Below, in pieces: positions 45,433 through 54,700 of a DNA stretch of 64,000 nt (positions are counted from its first letter, which is position 1; every line of letters starts with the position of its first letter). Origin of the DNA: CAZSDU01 sp964429135 (GTDB lineage Bacteria; Bacteroidota; Bacteroidia; Bacteroidales; FEN-979); assembly GCA_964429135.1 (NCBI GenBank), contig CAYSAU010000006.1, forward strand, positions 1 through 64,000. Direction: 5' to 3'. The position numbers and the translations under genes are program-made. Under the pieces are notes generated by a model. That model had not been told where the DNA came from. It did no database searches and saw only the letters and a list, made by a program, of their open reading frames with translations.

Positions 45433-46302
45433 TTACTGATGCAAAGTTCCTGTATTTACAACCGGTGTTGTATCCTTATCAGAACAAAGAACAACCATCA
45501 GGTTGCTAACCATGGTGGCCTTTTTGTCCTCATCTAATTCGACCACATGTTTCTTGCTGAGTTGGTCCAGCGCTAGCTCAACCATACTGACCGCCCCTTC
45601 CACTATTTTTGTGCGGGCAGCCACCACTGCGGTTGCCTGCTGGCGGCGCAACATAGCTCCGGCAATTTCTGAAGCATAAGCCAAATAACTGATGCGGGCT
45701 TCAAGTACTTTAATGCCAGCCATGGCCAGGCGTTCTGAGAGTTCATTTTCCAAGGCCTGGTGAACTTCTTCGCCCCCTGCGCGCAGGGTGATCTCTTTCT
45801 GCTCATCATCAAAATTGTCATAAGCATAATGACCGGCAAGCTTCCGGGTCGCTGATTCACTTTGAATGTCGACAAAATGCGCGAAATCGTCCACTTCAAA
45901 AGCAGCCTTGTAAGTATTTTCCACCCGCCATACCAATACGATACCGATCATGATGGGATTCCCGAGCTTGTCGTTCACCTTGATCGGCTCCCGGTTTAGA
46001 TTTCTGGCCCTGAGGGATATCTTCTTCCTTGTATAAAACGGATTCACCCAGAAGAACCCATTTGATTTAATGGTTCCGATATATTTACCAAAAAGGACCA
46101 ATACCGAAGATTCGTTGGGGTTTACCACCATCAGACCGAGGGCGATGAAAATGGCCACGGCAATGCATAGTAAAGACAGTATGGTCCCAATGAGGGTAGG
46201 TGGGAAGAAAACAAGCCGGCTGATTCCAAGTCCCAGTAAAATGATGATAACCAGAATGCTTCTGTATCCAGAAATGGCAGCAATAATTTTTTCTTTTTCC
46301 AT
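45433..46302 (-). CDS. SPFH/band 7 (stomatin-like) membrane protein
   Basis: The 289-residue protein has two N-terminal membrane helices (about 15-32 and 38-60). An SPFH domain follows from about 65 (VNPNESSVLVLFGKYIGTIK, VWRVENTYKAAFEVDDF, ESATRKLAGHYAYD), then a helical C-terminal segment (IAGAMLRRQQATAVVAARTK, VELALDQLSKK). SPFH proteins assemble into membrane rings that organise lipids or proteases. It is the first gene of a four-gene operon. ATG 46302 is preferred over TTG 46311, which would add three residues. Confidence 0.9.
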   Translation of the reverse strand: MEKEKIIAAISGYRSILVIIILLGLGISRLVFFPPTLIGTILSLLCIAVAIFIALGLMVVNPNESSVLVLFGKYIGTIKSNGFFWVNPFYTRKKISLRARNLNREPIKVNDKLGNPIMIGIVLVWRVENTYKAAFEVDDFAHFVDIQSESATRKLAGHYAYDNFDDEQKEITLRAGGEEVHQALENELSERLAMAGIKVLEARISYLAYASEIAGAMLRRQQATAVVAARTKIVEGAVSMVELALDQLSKKHVVELDEDKKATMVSNLMVVLCSDKDTTPVVNTGTLHQ

Positions 46303-46397
46303 GATATACAATTATAAGATATTAATATAATATCAAAATGATTCTGCAATGATAACAGATTTTTTTGTACAAGTCAAGTTTTTTATGAAATATTTAT

Positions 46398-46449
46398 TTG
46401 ATTATCGCCTTAAAAACTGTTAAAAAATGCTATAAAGCGATAGAATCAA
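46398..46449. promoter_or_regulatory. Inverted repeat upstream of the SPFH-RHH operon
   Basis: TTGATTATCGC (46398-46408) and GCGATAGAATCAA (46437-46449) pair over 11 positions with a two-base bulge, around a 28-base loop. It lies 96 bases upstream of the SPFH start and 55 bases after the prolyl oligopeptidase stop. It may be an operator (possibly for the RHH protein) or a terminator stem. The rest of 46303-46503 shows nothing clear. Confidence 0.35.
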
Positions 46450-46503
46450 GGGATAAGGTAAACTTCCGGATGATTCGGCATAAGAAAATTAAAATTGTAA
46501 CAG

Positions 46504-48573
46504 CTACATCCCGAGTTGATTCATTAAAAATTCAAAATCAACCAGGATGTTATCTATCCGTTGTTTGGTGGCTTGTCCGGAACCATGCCCTACATGGTAA
46601 TCAATATAAAGCAATACCGGATTGATTTGCCCGGGATTATTCTGCAGTGCAGCGGTGAATTTCTTGGCATGCAGCGGATCCACACGGCTGTCATTGGCTC
46701 CTGTTCTAATCAGCATAGTAGGCAGGTTGATTCCCTGCCGTATGTGATGGTAAGGGGAATAACTTAAGAGATTCCTGAAATCAGTTTCGTTGTCGGAAGA
46801 ACCGTATTCAGGAATCCAGTAACGGGCGATCAGGAATTTATGAAAGCGGATCATATCTAGTAAGGGAACGGCACAAATGACGGCTTTGTAGAGATCAGGC
46901 CGCTGGGTAGCCACGGCCCCCATAAGCAAGCCACCGTTACTTCCGCCTTCTGCAACTATTTTTCCAGTATTGGTATATTTTTCCCCGACTAGCCATTCGG
47001 CACAGGCGTTGAAATCATCGAAGCAATTCTGTTTGTTCAGCAACATGCCATCTTCATGCCATTTCTCACCGTATTCATCCCCTCCGCGGATTCCCGGCTC
47101 AACAACCACGCCGCCACGATTGATAAATGGGGCATAGTACCCAAAGTATTTAGGCGAAATACCAATCCTGAAACCTCCGTAAGCTGTCAGAAGTACCGGA
47201 TTATTACCAGTGAGTTTCATATCTTTTCTGTGTACGACAAGACATGGAATGCGGGTGCTGTCTTTTGAATAGAAGAATTTGATTTCCCCGACAATGTTGT
47301 TCATATCGATGGGCAACTCCCTCGAATAGTACAGTCTCCATTGGAAATTTGAAGGGGAGGCTACATACATTTTTCCGGGTGAGGTAAAAGTACTCAGGGA
47401 GATATAAACAGAATCTTCTTCCCGGTCGTAATTTACATAATTTACATTTCCGATTTCAGGTAATTCAATGGGTTTGATCACCTGTCCTTTCGCATCGCAA
47501 AGGGTGAGCCTGCTCTGTATGTCTTTCTTATCCTGGAGGATCAGCCTTCCATCTTTCAGGACTTCCACGTTTTGCAGAACAGTTGAGCCTTCAGGAATCA
47601 ATACCTGCCAGTCTTTGTAAGCGGGCTTTTCTTTACTGGTGACCATAAAGCGGTAATTTGGCGCATGGTCATTGGTCAGGATATAGAGTTTATCGCCAAT
47701 AGCCCAGGGATATGCCTGGAATTCAGAGCTTTCATAAATCAGGACCCCATCGTCCTTGGTCCCTGTTTTTCTCATTTTGCAGGAATTCGCGTTAAAATTG
47801 CTTTCCCCGAAAAAGCTTACATCACTATAACGGTTATCGTAGATATAGTAAGAATCTTTTGCATCCTTCGTTGTGCCGATGAATTCTGCTTTTTCAATAG
47901 GATCGCCCACCTTCCAGAGGTAGGTCTTCAGCGGTGACTGGCTGTTAACATCAGCCTGACTGCGAATGGTAAAATATGCGTGTTGTTGGTCTTTTGTCCA
48001 TTGATATCCGAAAATGTTTTCCAAAGGAGGGTAGAGAATTTTTCCTGAACGTGTATCAATGATATACGTTGTGGAAATCTCTGCCCCGCTTTTTTGTACG
48101 CTCACGGCAGCTTTTTCACCATCATAAGTATACTGAACCGAGGTTGTCGAGGTTTTTCCGGAAGTGTCGAGTTTTACCGGATCCCAGATTTGAATTTTCT
48201 TACCATCCAAGATCGTGTACACTGAGGATTGCTTGTCACCCTTTCGCTTAATAGTCTGGAATACACGTTTCCCCTCTTTGCTTAGAGGTCCCTCGTAATC
48301 CATGTCGATATATGCGGTAACTTCCTCGCGAAGGCCAGGATGAATTTTCTGTGTGGCATTCAGGTATTCAACAGTACAATCATGTTGGGCTTTTGTCCAG
48401 GCAATTACATCCGGATCAGTCTTATCCTCAAGCCACCGATAGTTGTCTGTCAGCAGGAATCCATGGAGGGTATCCACGATGGGTTTGCTGGTTGTAGCTG
48501 GCGGTTTAAAGGTTGCTTGTCCCATACATAAAAGGGGAAAAACGAAAAGGATAAACAACAGTTCTTTTTTCAT
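46504..48573 (-). CDS. Secreted prolyl oligopeptidase (S9A)
   Basis: The 689-residue enzyme has a signal peptide (cleavage near CMGQ). A seven-bladed propeller region (about 70-400) is followed by an alpha/beta-hydrolase domain with catalytic Ser in GGSNGG (about 540), Asp in GANDSRVDP and His in YHVGHGSG. These enzymes cut short peptides after proline in the periplasm. The N-terminal strand DNYRWLED and the FTSPGKMY motif are typical. A minus-strand CAAAAGTA (TACTTTTG) box at 48596-48603 is a likely -7 element. No functional link to its SPFH neighbours is evident. Confidence 0.93.
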   Translation of the reverse strand: MKKELLFILFVFPLLCMGQATFKPPATTSKPIVDTLHGFLLTDNYRWLEDKTDPDVIAWTKAQHDCTVEYLNATQKIHPGLREEVTAYIDMDYEGPLSKEGKRVFQTIKRKGDKQSSVYTILDGKKIQIWDPVKLDTSGKTSTTSVQYTYDGEKAAVSVQKSGAEISTTYIIDTRSGKILYPPLENIFGYQWTKDQQHAYFTIRSQADVNSQSPLKTYLWKVGDPIEKAEFIGTTKDAKDSYYIYDNRYSDVSFFGESNFNANSCKMRKTGTKDDGVLIYESSEFQAYPWAIGDKLYILTNDHAPNYRFMVTSKEKPAYKDWQVLIPEGSTVLQNVEVLKDGRLILQDKKDIQSRLTLCDAKGQVIKPIELPEIGNVNYVNYDREEDSVYISLSTFTSPGKMYVASPSNFQWRLYYSRELPIDMNNIVGEIKFFYSKDSTRIPCLVVHRKDMKLTGNNPVLLTAYGGFRIGISPKYFGYYAPFINRGGVVVEPGIRGGDEYGEKWHEDGMLLNKQNCFDDFNACAEWLVGEKYTNTGKIVAEGGSNGGLLMGAVATQRPDLYKAVICAVPLLDMIRFHKFLIARYWIPEYGSSDNETDFRNLLSYSPYHHIRQGINLPTMLIRTGANDSRVDPLHAKKFTAALQNNPGQINPVLLYIDYHVGHGSGQATKQRIDNILVDFEFLMNQLGM

Positions 48574-48701
48574 GTCAGTATAGGTTTTAAGGATTCAAAA
48601 GTAAATCAGAATATTCAAAATGGAAAATTTTTTCGGTCATTGTAGAAAAATCCGGGATTTATCAGAAAATTCCCTGGTTTTAAATAGGGGAGCACAACCC
48701 A

Positions 48702-51029
48702 TTAAGGTTGGGCAGACATGGTAAAAATCAATTCCCCTCCTGCAGTGATGTCGGTATGACGGAGGAATGGTTTGTCCAGCTTTTTCCCATTCAGGCTTAC
48801 GGAATGGAAATAAATGTTTTTTTCACTCAGTTCTTGTGCTTTTATGGAGAATGTTTTTCCTCCGGGAAGCTGAATGGTGGCCCCACTGACGCATGGACAA
48901 CCGATGGCATAATCGGGAGTACCGGGACAAACCGGATAAAACCCCAGCACACTAAAAATGTACCATGCACTCATCTGTCCGCAATCGTCATTTCCGCACA
49001 AACCATCCGGAGCATTGCGGTACATGTTATTAACAATCATTCTGATTTTTTCCTGGGTTTTCCAGGGACAGGAAGTCCAGTTATAGAGGTAAGGGATATG
49101 ATGACTGGGTTCGTTGCCATGCACGTAGTTCCCGATCAGTCCATCACGGGTGATATCTTCGGTTTGTTCGAAATATTTATTGTCAAGGTGCATCTGGAAG
49201 AGTGAATCAAGCCTCCTCACGAAAGTTACTTCCCCTCCCATGAGACCAATAAGCCCGGGCACATCCTGAGGCACAAAGAAGGAATAATTCCATGAATTTC
49301 CTTCAATAAATCCCTGCTCATGAGTACCCAGTGGGTCGAAAGGTGTTTTCCATGTTCCATCTGATTTTTTAGAACGGAAAAAGCCGGTGGAAGTGTCAAA
49401 AATATTTCTATAATTCTGTCCTCTTTTTGCATAGGCGGGTATTTTCCCAAGGGCCTCTTGTTTAAGATTTTCAGGAATATCAGCCGATTTACTGATCGCA
49501 TCCATGAAGCAGGCCAGGGTGTAATCATCATAGGCATATTCCAGAGTGACTGAAGCGGCATTCCCGACTTTATCATCCGGTGCAAACCCATATTTTACAT
49601 AATCGGTAATGCCTTCATAATATCGGTTGTTTGCCGATGAGAGGCAGGCCTGCATGGCTTTCTCCACATCAAACCCACGTACTCCTTTCACATAAGCGTC
49701 GACAATGACCGGAATGCTGTGATAGCCTATCATACACCAGTTCTCGTTTCCATGATGGGACCATACCGGTAACATGTTTTCTGGGCTTTGTTCCCAGTGT
49801 GCCAGCATAGCGCTGATCATATCTGAAGTGCGTTCCGGATAAAGTAAAGTAAGCAGTGGGTGAAGGGCACGATAAGTATCCCAAAGTGAGAAAATAGTAT
49901 AGTTCGTAAATCCTTTTGATTGATGTATGTTTTGGTCGACACCTCGAAACATCCCATCAACATCCATATACACCACAGGCGACATCAGGCTGTGATACAG
50001 TGCAGTATAGAAAATAACCTTACGGTCTTCCGTTGCCTCAATTTTTATCTTACCCAGTTCTTTTGTCCAAGCCTGATATGCTTCTTTCCGGGTCTTTTCG
50101 AAATTATTATGAGGGATCTCGAAGGTAAGATTTTTCAACGCCCCCTCGATACTCACAGCAGAAAGTCCTATTTTGACACCTATCTTTTCACCCTGGACAG
50201 TTGTGAACCCAAACCAAGCTCTGATTTTTTTCCCGGCCATTTCGGGGAAATCACGACCCAGCTTGAACCTTCTCCAGAAACCCCGGTAAACAGACTTATC
50301 TTCTTCTCGGTAACCGTAACAAAGGATGGGTTTCGTAAAAATCATGGCAAAATAAAGGTAACGGCTTCGCCCCCAACCACTGGTCAACCGATAGCCTGTT
50401 ACCAGGGTGTCGTTCACAACCCGGATGGAAGCCCAGAGCACTTTCCCGTCATAGTTATAGAGGCCATGGATCATATCTAGGACAACCCGTGAACTATCGC
50501 TTTGCGGAAAAGTATATTGATGAAATCCGCAATTTGTCGTGGCGGTCATTTCTGCTTCCACATCAGGGTCGTCAAGATAAACACGATAATACCCGGGAGA
50601 AGCCCGTTCAGTTTCTTTACGGAAGCATGAACGGTAGCCGGTTTCAGGTCGGGTAACTGTGCCAGGATTGAGCTGAAGTTTGCCTACCGTTGGCATGAGC
50701 AGAAAATCACCCAGATCAGCATGACCTGTTCCATTAAAGTGGGTATGACTGAATCCCACTATCGTATGATCAGAATATTGGTAACCCGCGCAGTAACGGT
50801 AAACCTCGGGATTATATCTGCCATTTTTTTCATAAGGAATGGTGTCTGTGTCCGGACTGAGTTGTACAAACCCGAAAGGAACTACAGCTCCGGGGAAAGT
50901 ATGTCCCATTTCCATGGTACCGATGAAGGGGTTGACATAATCTGCTTCAGATTTTATAAGAGTTGCGGGTTGTTCCGTAGAAGCGGACCAGAACACCAGG
51001 GAAACAAGGGTAAGGAAAATGTTTCTCAT
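48702..51029 (-). CDS. GH92 alpha-mannosidase
   Basis: The 775-residue glycoside hydrolase of family 92 has an N-terminal signal peptide. A beta-sandwich domain starts VNPFIGTMEMGHTFPGAVVPFG (quoted in part: VNPFIGTMEMGHTFPG). The catalytic (alpha/alpha)6 domain carries GNEPSHHIPYLYNW and NDDCGQMSAWYIFSVLGFYP, the family signatures of calcium-dependent exo-alpha-mannosidases. It should trim alpha-mannose from N-glycan or mannan-type glycans in the periplasm or outside. No SusC/SusD, regulator or other glycosidase is adjacent, so this is an orphan gene rather than part of a polysaccharide utilisation locus. Confidence 0.95.
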   Translation of the reverse strand: MRNIFLTLVSLVFWSASTEQPATLIKSEADYVNPFIGTMEMGHTFPGAVVPFGFVQLSPDTDTIPYEKNGRYNPEVYRYCAGYQYSDHTIVGFSHTHFNGTGHADLGDFLLMPTVGKLQLNPGTVTRPETGYRSCFRKETERASPGYYRVYLDDPDVEAEMTATTNCGFHQYTFPQSDSSRVVLDMIHGLYNYDGKVLWASIRVVNDTLVTGYRLTSGWGRSRYLYFAMIFTKPILCYGYREEDKSVYRGFWRRFKLGRDFPEMAGKKIRAWFGFTTVQGEKIGVKIGLSAVSIEGALKNLTFEIPHNNFEKTRKEAYQAWTKELGKIKIEATEDRKVIFYTALYHSLMSPVVYMDVDGMFRGVDQNIHQSKGFTNYTIFSLWDTYRALHPLLTLLYPERTSDMISAMLAHWEQSPENMLPVWSHHGNENWCMIGYHSIPVIVDAYVKGVRGFDVEKAMQACLSSANNRYYEGITDYVKYGFAPDDKVGNAASVTLEYAYDDYTLACFMDAISKSADIPENLKQEALGKIPAYAKRGQNYRNIFDTSTGFFRSKKSDGTWKTPFDPLGTHEQGFIEGNSWNYSFFVPQDVPGLIGLMGGEVTFVRRLDSLFQMHLDNKYFEQTEDITRDGLIGNYVHGNEPSHHIPYLYNWTSCPWKTQEKIRMIVNNMYRNAPDGLCGNDDCGQMSAWYIFSVLGFYPVCPGTPDYAIGCPCVSGATIQLPGGKTFSIKAQELSEKNIYFHSVSLNGKKLDKPFLRHTDITAGGELIFTMSAQP

Positions 51030-51302
51030 GTAGTTTAGTTATTCAGAAAACTGCAAAGTAAAGAAATTTGAGGAATTATGCGGGAATTCTTATGGGTTTA
51101 TATGTTAAGTGCAATCATTTAAAAACAAGCAATTTATGTAGAAAGTTTAAAAATTTAAATCGGGAAATGAAAAAAAGCTGAAAATTAGAAACCAGGGATA
51201 TAGAATTTAATTAATAATAATTTATTTTTGCATATGGTAAGTGAAAATGATTAATCTTCTAACCCTTTATTAGTTTTCCATTCCCCAATAAAATTGCACT
51301 TT

Positions 51303-52523
51303 ATGGGTATATTCAACAAACAGCGTACTGATGGTGAAACCTTTGACGGAAAAGGTGATGAAAGAAAAGGGATGATAGATCGCATTAAATATGACGGTCT
51401 TGCCGAAGAACTGGTATGGAAATTTCCCTATGAAAATCTGTCCATTGGCGCTCAGCTTATAGTAAACGAAAGCCAGGAAGCAGTATTCTTTAAAGGCGGG
51501 AAGGCACTGGATGTTTTCGGGCCGGGAACTCATACCCTCTCCACGAGTAATATCCCGATACTGCAGAAGCTGATCAACCTTCCTTTCGGGGGCAACACAC
51601 CGTTTACGGCAGAAGTATGGTACATCAACAAAACAGTCAAGCGTAACCTGAAGTGGGGGACAAAGACTCCGATGAATTTACGCGATCCGCAATGGGGCGT
51701 TATCATTCCGGTGAGAGCTTATGGAGAATTCGGGATACAAATCAAAGATTCCACGAATTTTTTGAATCAGATCGTCGGAACCCAGCATATAACAGACACT
51801 CAGACTATTCTTGAGCAGTTCACTTCCCTTATCATAACCAAAACGAGTGATACCATTGCCAAATATATTGTTGAAAAGAAAGTATCGGTGATCGACCTTC
51901 CGGCAAAGACCGATGAAGTTTCTAACCTTTGCAAGGAAAGGATTTTTGAAGAGTTTGAAAAATATGGCATTCTGATCACCAATTTTTATACTGAATCGAT
52001 CAATTATCCTGCCGATCATCCACAGGTGGAACAGATCAACAATGCCATGGCCAATAAATTGCAAAGAGAAATCGAAGGTTTCACCTATGCTCAGCAACGA
52101 TCGTTTGATGTCATGGAAACGGCTGCCGGGAATGAGGGGTCTGCCGGAGGCGTGATGGGTGCTGGGATCGGTCTTGGCATGGGTGTGGGGATCGGAGGTG
52201 CCTTCGGAAGTCAGATGGGAAGCATAGGCAATCAGGTAAATGTTAACCCACCTCCCGGTCTTAACCCTAATGTCCCGCCCAACGTTCCCCCACCTCCCCC
52301 GATGCTCTTGTTTCATGTTCTGGTAAACAATGTCCAGCAAGGCCCTTTTAATCTGAACCAGTTGGCTGAATTTGCACAAAAATCACAGATAAACAGGGAT
52401 ACTATGGTTTGGAGGCCAGGGATGGCACAATGGGATAAAGCCGGCAATCAGCCAGAACTTCAACAGGTATTTGGAGCTGTACCCCCTCCACCCCCACCGC
52501 CCCCACCACCTCCAAGCTTGTAA
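51303..52523 (+). CDS. SPFH_2 (YdjI-like) protein with C-terminal GYF_2 domain
   Basis: The 406-residue protein has an SPFH_2/virion-core-like domain (about 1-270: WKFPYENLSIGAQLIVNESQ, VFGPGTHTLSTSNIP, WGVIIPVRAYGEFGIQI). A glycine-rich linker (about 290-310) leads to a proline-rich stretch, a GYF_2/DUF4339 domain (about 330-385: GPFNLNQLAEFAQ, MVWRPGMAQWDKAG) and an 11-residue polyproline tail. In Bacillus the related YdjI sits with PspA. There is no signal peptide or membrane helix, so it is cytoplasmic and peripheral. A TATTTTTG -7 box lies at 51223-51230. ATG 51303 is preferred to TTG 51294. It is the first of four genes. Confidence 0.85.
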   Translation: MGIFNKQRTDGETFDGKGDERKGMIDRIKYDGLAEELVWKFPYENLSIGAQLIVNESQEAVFFKGGKALDVFGPGTHTLSTSNIPILQKLINLPFGGNTPFTAEVWYINKTVKRNLKWGTKTPMNLRDPQWGVIIPVRAYGEFGIQIKDSTNFLNQIVGTQHITDTQTILEQFTSLIITKTSDTIAKYIVEKKVSVIDLPAKTDEVSNLCKERIFEEFEKYGILITNFYTESINYPADHPQVEQINNAMANKLQREIEGFTYAQQRSFDVMETAAGNEGSAGGVMGAGIGLGMGVGIGGAFGSQMGSIGNQVNVNPPPGLNPNVPPNVPPPPPMLLFHVLVNNVQQGPFNLNQLAEFAQKSQINRDTMVWRPGMAQWDKAGNQPELQQVFGAVPPPPPPPPPPPSL

Positions 52524-52542
52524 CATTAAATTTCCAGGTTAT

Positions 52543-53307
52543 ATGAAAACTTCAAAATTTCCTGTTCTTACAGCCCTGATGGCTGTCGCCGTAATTGCGG
52601 TAATTGTCTTTTTGTTTTACTTTCTGAATACTGATCCGGAAAAAACCACTCTTTTCTATTTTAACCTTGTGTATGTTTGCTTCCTTGCCCTGGTTTTCTT
52701 TTTCTATATTGGATTGATGCAATCCAGATCCGGTATTACCGGTCGTTCAAGCGTGACCTATGCGGCTGTGGGCAGCATGCTGATTTACTACCTGATCTTA
52801 GGCGGATTGATCACTCTATTATATAATCTGTTTTTTACCCAGACTATTTCCGTCAATGTTTTCATTTCCATCCTCATCATTATTACTTTGATGACTATTG
52901 TCCTGATCGGTTTTATGGCGCAGACCGGGTCCCATCACAGCCAAAGCAAAGCTGCTGAAGCCGTCAACTCCGAAAAGATTAGTGCCCTGAAAACAGATTT
53001 TGAATTGGCTGAAAAAAAGTTCAGGAGGGTGGTCAAAGAAAAAGGAGTGTTAACTCAAACAGAATCAAATTTCGGATCTGAGATGGAAAAGATCAGCGGG
53101 GTGGTGAAATTCTTGCCGCATAATGCCCTGGAGCAGGAAGTCAATTACAACAGGTTATCCGGATTGCTGGGAAGCCTTAACAATTTTATTGATCATTTTG
53201 CATCTTCTGCCGAAACAAATCCTGAAGTACTGAAAAAATCCATTCTTACATTTGTTCAGGATACCCTTGATCAACTGGAAGTAATAAAAAAAGCTACGCG
53301 GAAATAA
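52543..53307 (+). CDS. Membrane protein with cytoplasmic coiled-coil
   Basis: The 254-residue protein has four predicted membrane helices (about 8-27, 42-60, 75-97 and 105-128). A soluble C-terminal helical region of about 120 residues (KISALKTDFELAEKKFRRV, ETNPEVLKKSILTFVQDTL) has heptad-like character. I recognise no family. It lies 19 bases after the SPFH_2 gene and three bases before the zinc-ribbon gene. In this context it may anchor the SPFH_2 or zinc-ribbon protein at the membrane. The longer in-frame start at 52471 lies inside the preceding gene and is rejected. Confidence 0.75.
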   Translation: MKTSKFPVLTALMAVAVIAVIVFLFYFLNTDPEKTTLFYFNLVYVCFLALVFFFYIGLMQSRSGITGRSSVTYAAVGSMLIYYLILGGLITLLYNLFFTQTISVNVFISILIIITLMTIVLIGFMAQTGSHHSQSKAAEAVNSEKISALKTDFELAEKKFRRVVKEKGVLTQTESNFGSEMEKISGVVKFLPHNALEQEVNYNRLSGLLGSLNNFIDHFASSAETNPEVLKKSILTFVQDTLDQLEVIKKATRK

Positions 53308-53310
53308 AAT

Positions 53311-53919
53311 ATGGCAACAGTTCAGATATTGCAATGCAATGGTTGTGGAGCCAACCTGTCCCCTACCAACACTACCTGTGATTACTGCGGAAGCGTGAAC
53401 ATCATCAAGTCAGAGGTGAATCCCTTTAAACTGGATGCCAACCTGACGCGGCAATATACCCAGTATTTCAAAGATAAAGCAACACAGGATCCAAAAGACA
53501 CCAATGCCTTGCACTCCCTGGGCTTGTTCTATCTTGGTCTAAAGAATTATGATCTGGCCTCACGCAATTTTAAGGAAGCCATTGACCAGTCGCCTGATAA
53601 TCCAGACATATATTATCATTATGCCATCACTCTTACCGGAGGGAAAAAGCCGCGCAAACTGATGATAAGGGATGTCAAGAAAATAGAAGAATATATCAAG
53701 ACGGCAATACAGATAGAGCCCCGTGCCAAATATTTCTATTTGCTGGCATTAGTGAAGAACGACTTTTATCCGGCCAATGGAATGATGATGACGGAACCAG
53801 CACCAGGCCCATTGTTAGCGGAAGGAGAAACTTTTCCTAACGCTGCTGAAGACATTGATTTGATTCTTGAGCATGTTGTAATCAAAGATGAAGCAATAAT
53901 TTCACGTATAAGAAAATAA
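53311..53919 (+). CDS. Zinc-ribbon and TPR protein
   Basis: The 202-residue protein begins with a zinc ribbon (LQCNGCGANL and TCDYCGSVN, four Cys as CxxC...CxxC, residues 8-30). A TPR-like helical repeat follows at about 65-105 (ALHSLGLFYLGLKNYDLASR, IDQSPDNPDIYYHYA), then a further helical region to the end. The zinc ribbon is of the kind found in B. subtilis YdjG-like proteins. It is soluble, probably an adaptor. It sits three bases after the coiled-coil gene and 19 before the next, so it is co-translated with them. Confidence 0.8.
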   Translation: MATVQILQCNGCGANLSPTNTTCDYCGSVNIIKSEVNPFKLDANLTRQYTQYFKDKATQDPKDTNALHSLGLFYLGLKNYDLASRNFKEAIDQSPDNPDIYYHYAITLTGGKKPRKLMIRDVKKIEEYIKTAIQIEPRAKYFYLLALVKNDFYPANGMMMTEPAPGPLLAEGETFPNAAEDIDLILEHVVIKDEAIISRIRK

Positions 53920-53938
53920 TCATTTAATCTGAATCTTT

Positions 53939-54664
53939 ATGGAAAAACAACAACAACTTTACGATTGGTTTTATGCGCCTGTCCCTAATTTTCAATTGAA
54001 ATCAAGCATCAAATGGCTGCTTGGACTGCTCTTTATTTTCCTTCTCGTGTACCTGATTTTCAAAACGGGCATCCTGATGAATCTGATCATTTTTGCAGGC
54101 ATTTTGGCTGCCATCTATTTCAAATTTATAGCCCCTTACTTAAAGCAAAAAGCCACTTATAATGCACGTCCTGCCGATACCCAGGTGGATACCTGGATAG
54201 AAGAAGACATGACAAATTTGGTTACCGGAGCAGCAAAGAAGTTTGATATAGATGAAGACGATGAAGATGAACTGAAAGCTCCGACTTTTGTGGTTTGTTT
54301 TCCGGTTGGTGAAATCGAACGCCAGGGATTTGACGAAAAATGGAGATGGGCAGAGTGGGCTTTCCATCTTTTCTTCTTCAAGGAAGACAGCATTTTATAC
54401 TATCACGGTGTTTATCACATGATTGATGCAAAGATCACGGCTGAATCCAATGAAAGGGTGTTCTATAAAGATATTATCACTCCCAAATCTTCAAGGGAAG
54501 GAGAAAAGACAATTTTTGAACTGGGTGGCACCGATGTCAGAATCAGCTATTATCCCAACTATCTGCCATTCCATGGAAAGAACCGCACCAGTGATGTTGA
54601 TTTCACGGTCAGGGCCATAGAAAAGCTGATGCATTCGTCAAAATATAAGACAACTCAGGCTTAG
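53939..54664 (+). CDS. Membrane protein of SPFH_2 operon
   Basis: The 241-residue protein has two membrane helices (about 26-45 and 48-68). A cytoplasmic domain of about 170 residues includes an acidic stretch (DIDEDDEDELKA), the aromatic run WRWAEWAFHLFFFKED and a C-terminal beta-rich part (ILYYHGVYHMID, DVRISYYPNYLPFH). I do not recognise the family. It is the last gene of the operon, 19 bases after the zinc-ribbon gene. A PH-like fold is possible for the C-terminal part, as a guess. Confidence 0.75.
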   Translation: MEKQQQLYDWFYAPVPNFQLKSSIKWLLGLLFIFLLVYLIFKTGILMNLIIFAGILAAIYFKFIAPYLKQKATYNARPADTQVDTWIEEDMTNLVTGAAKKFDIDEDDEDELKAPTFVVCFPVGEIERQGFDEKWRWAEWAFHLFFFKEDSILYYHGVYHMIDAKITAESNERVFYKDIITPKSSREGEKTIFELGGTDVRISYYPNYLPFHGKNRTSDVDFTVRAIEKLMHSSKYKTTQA

Positions 54665-54700
54665 TTTTTATATTCGATCATTTCGTTTATTTCATGTTTC

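Noticed and set aside
51294..51302. TTG start three codons upstream of the SPFH_2 ATG
   Set aside because: The ATG at 51303 gives the family-like N terminus (MGIFNKQ), so the TTG extension is unnecessary.
51678..52379. 233-codon minus-strand frame inside the SPFH_2 gene
   Set aside because: Antisense of a low-complexity Gly/Pro-rich gene; no recognisable domain or start signal.
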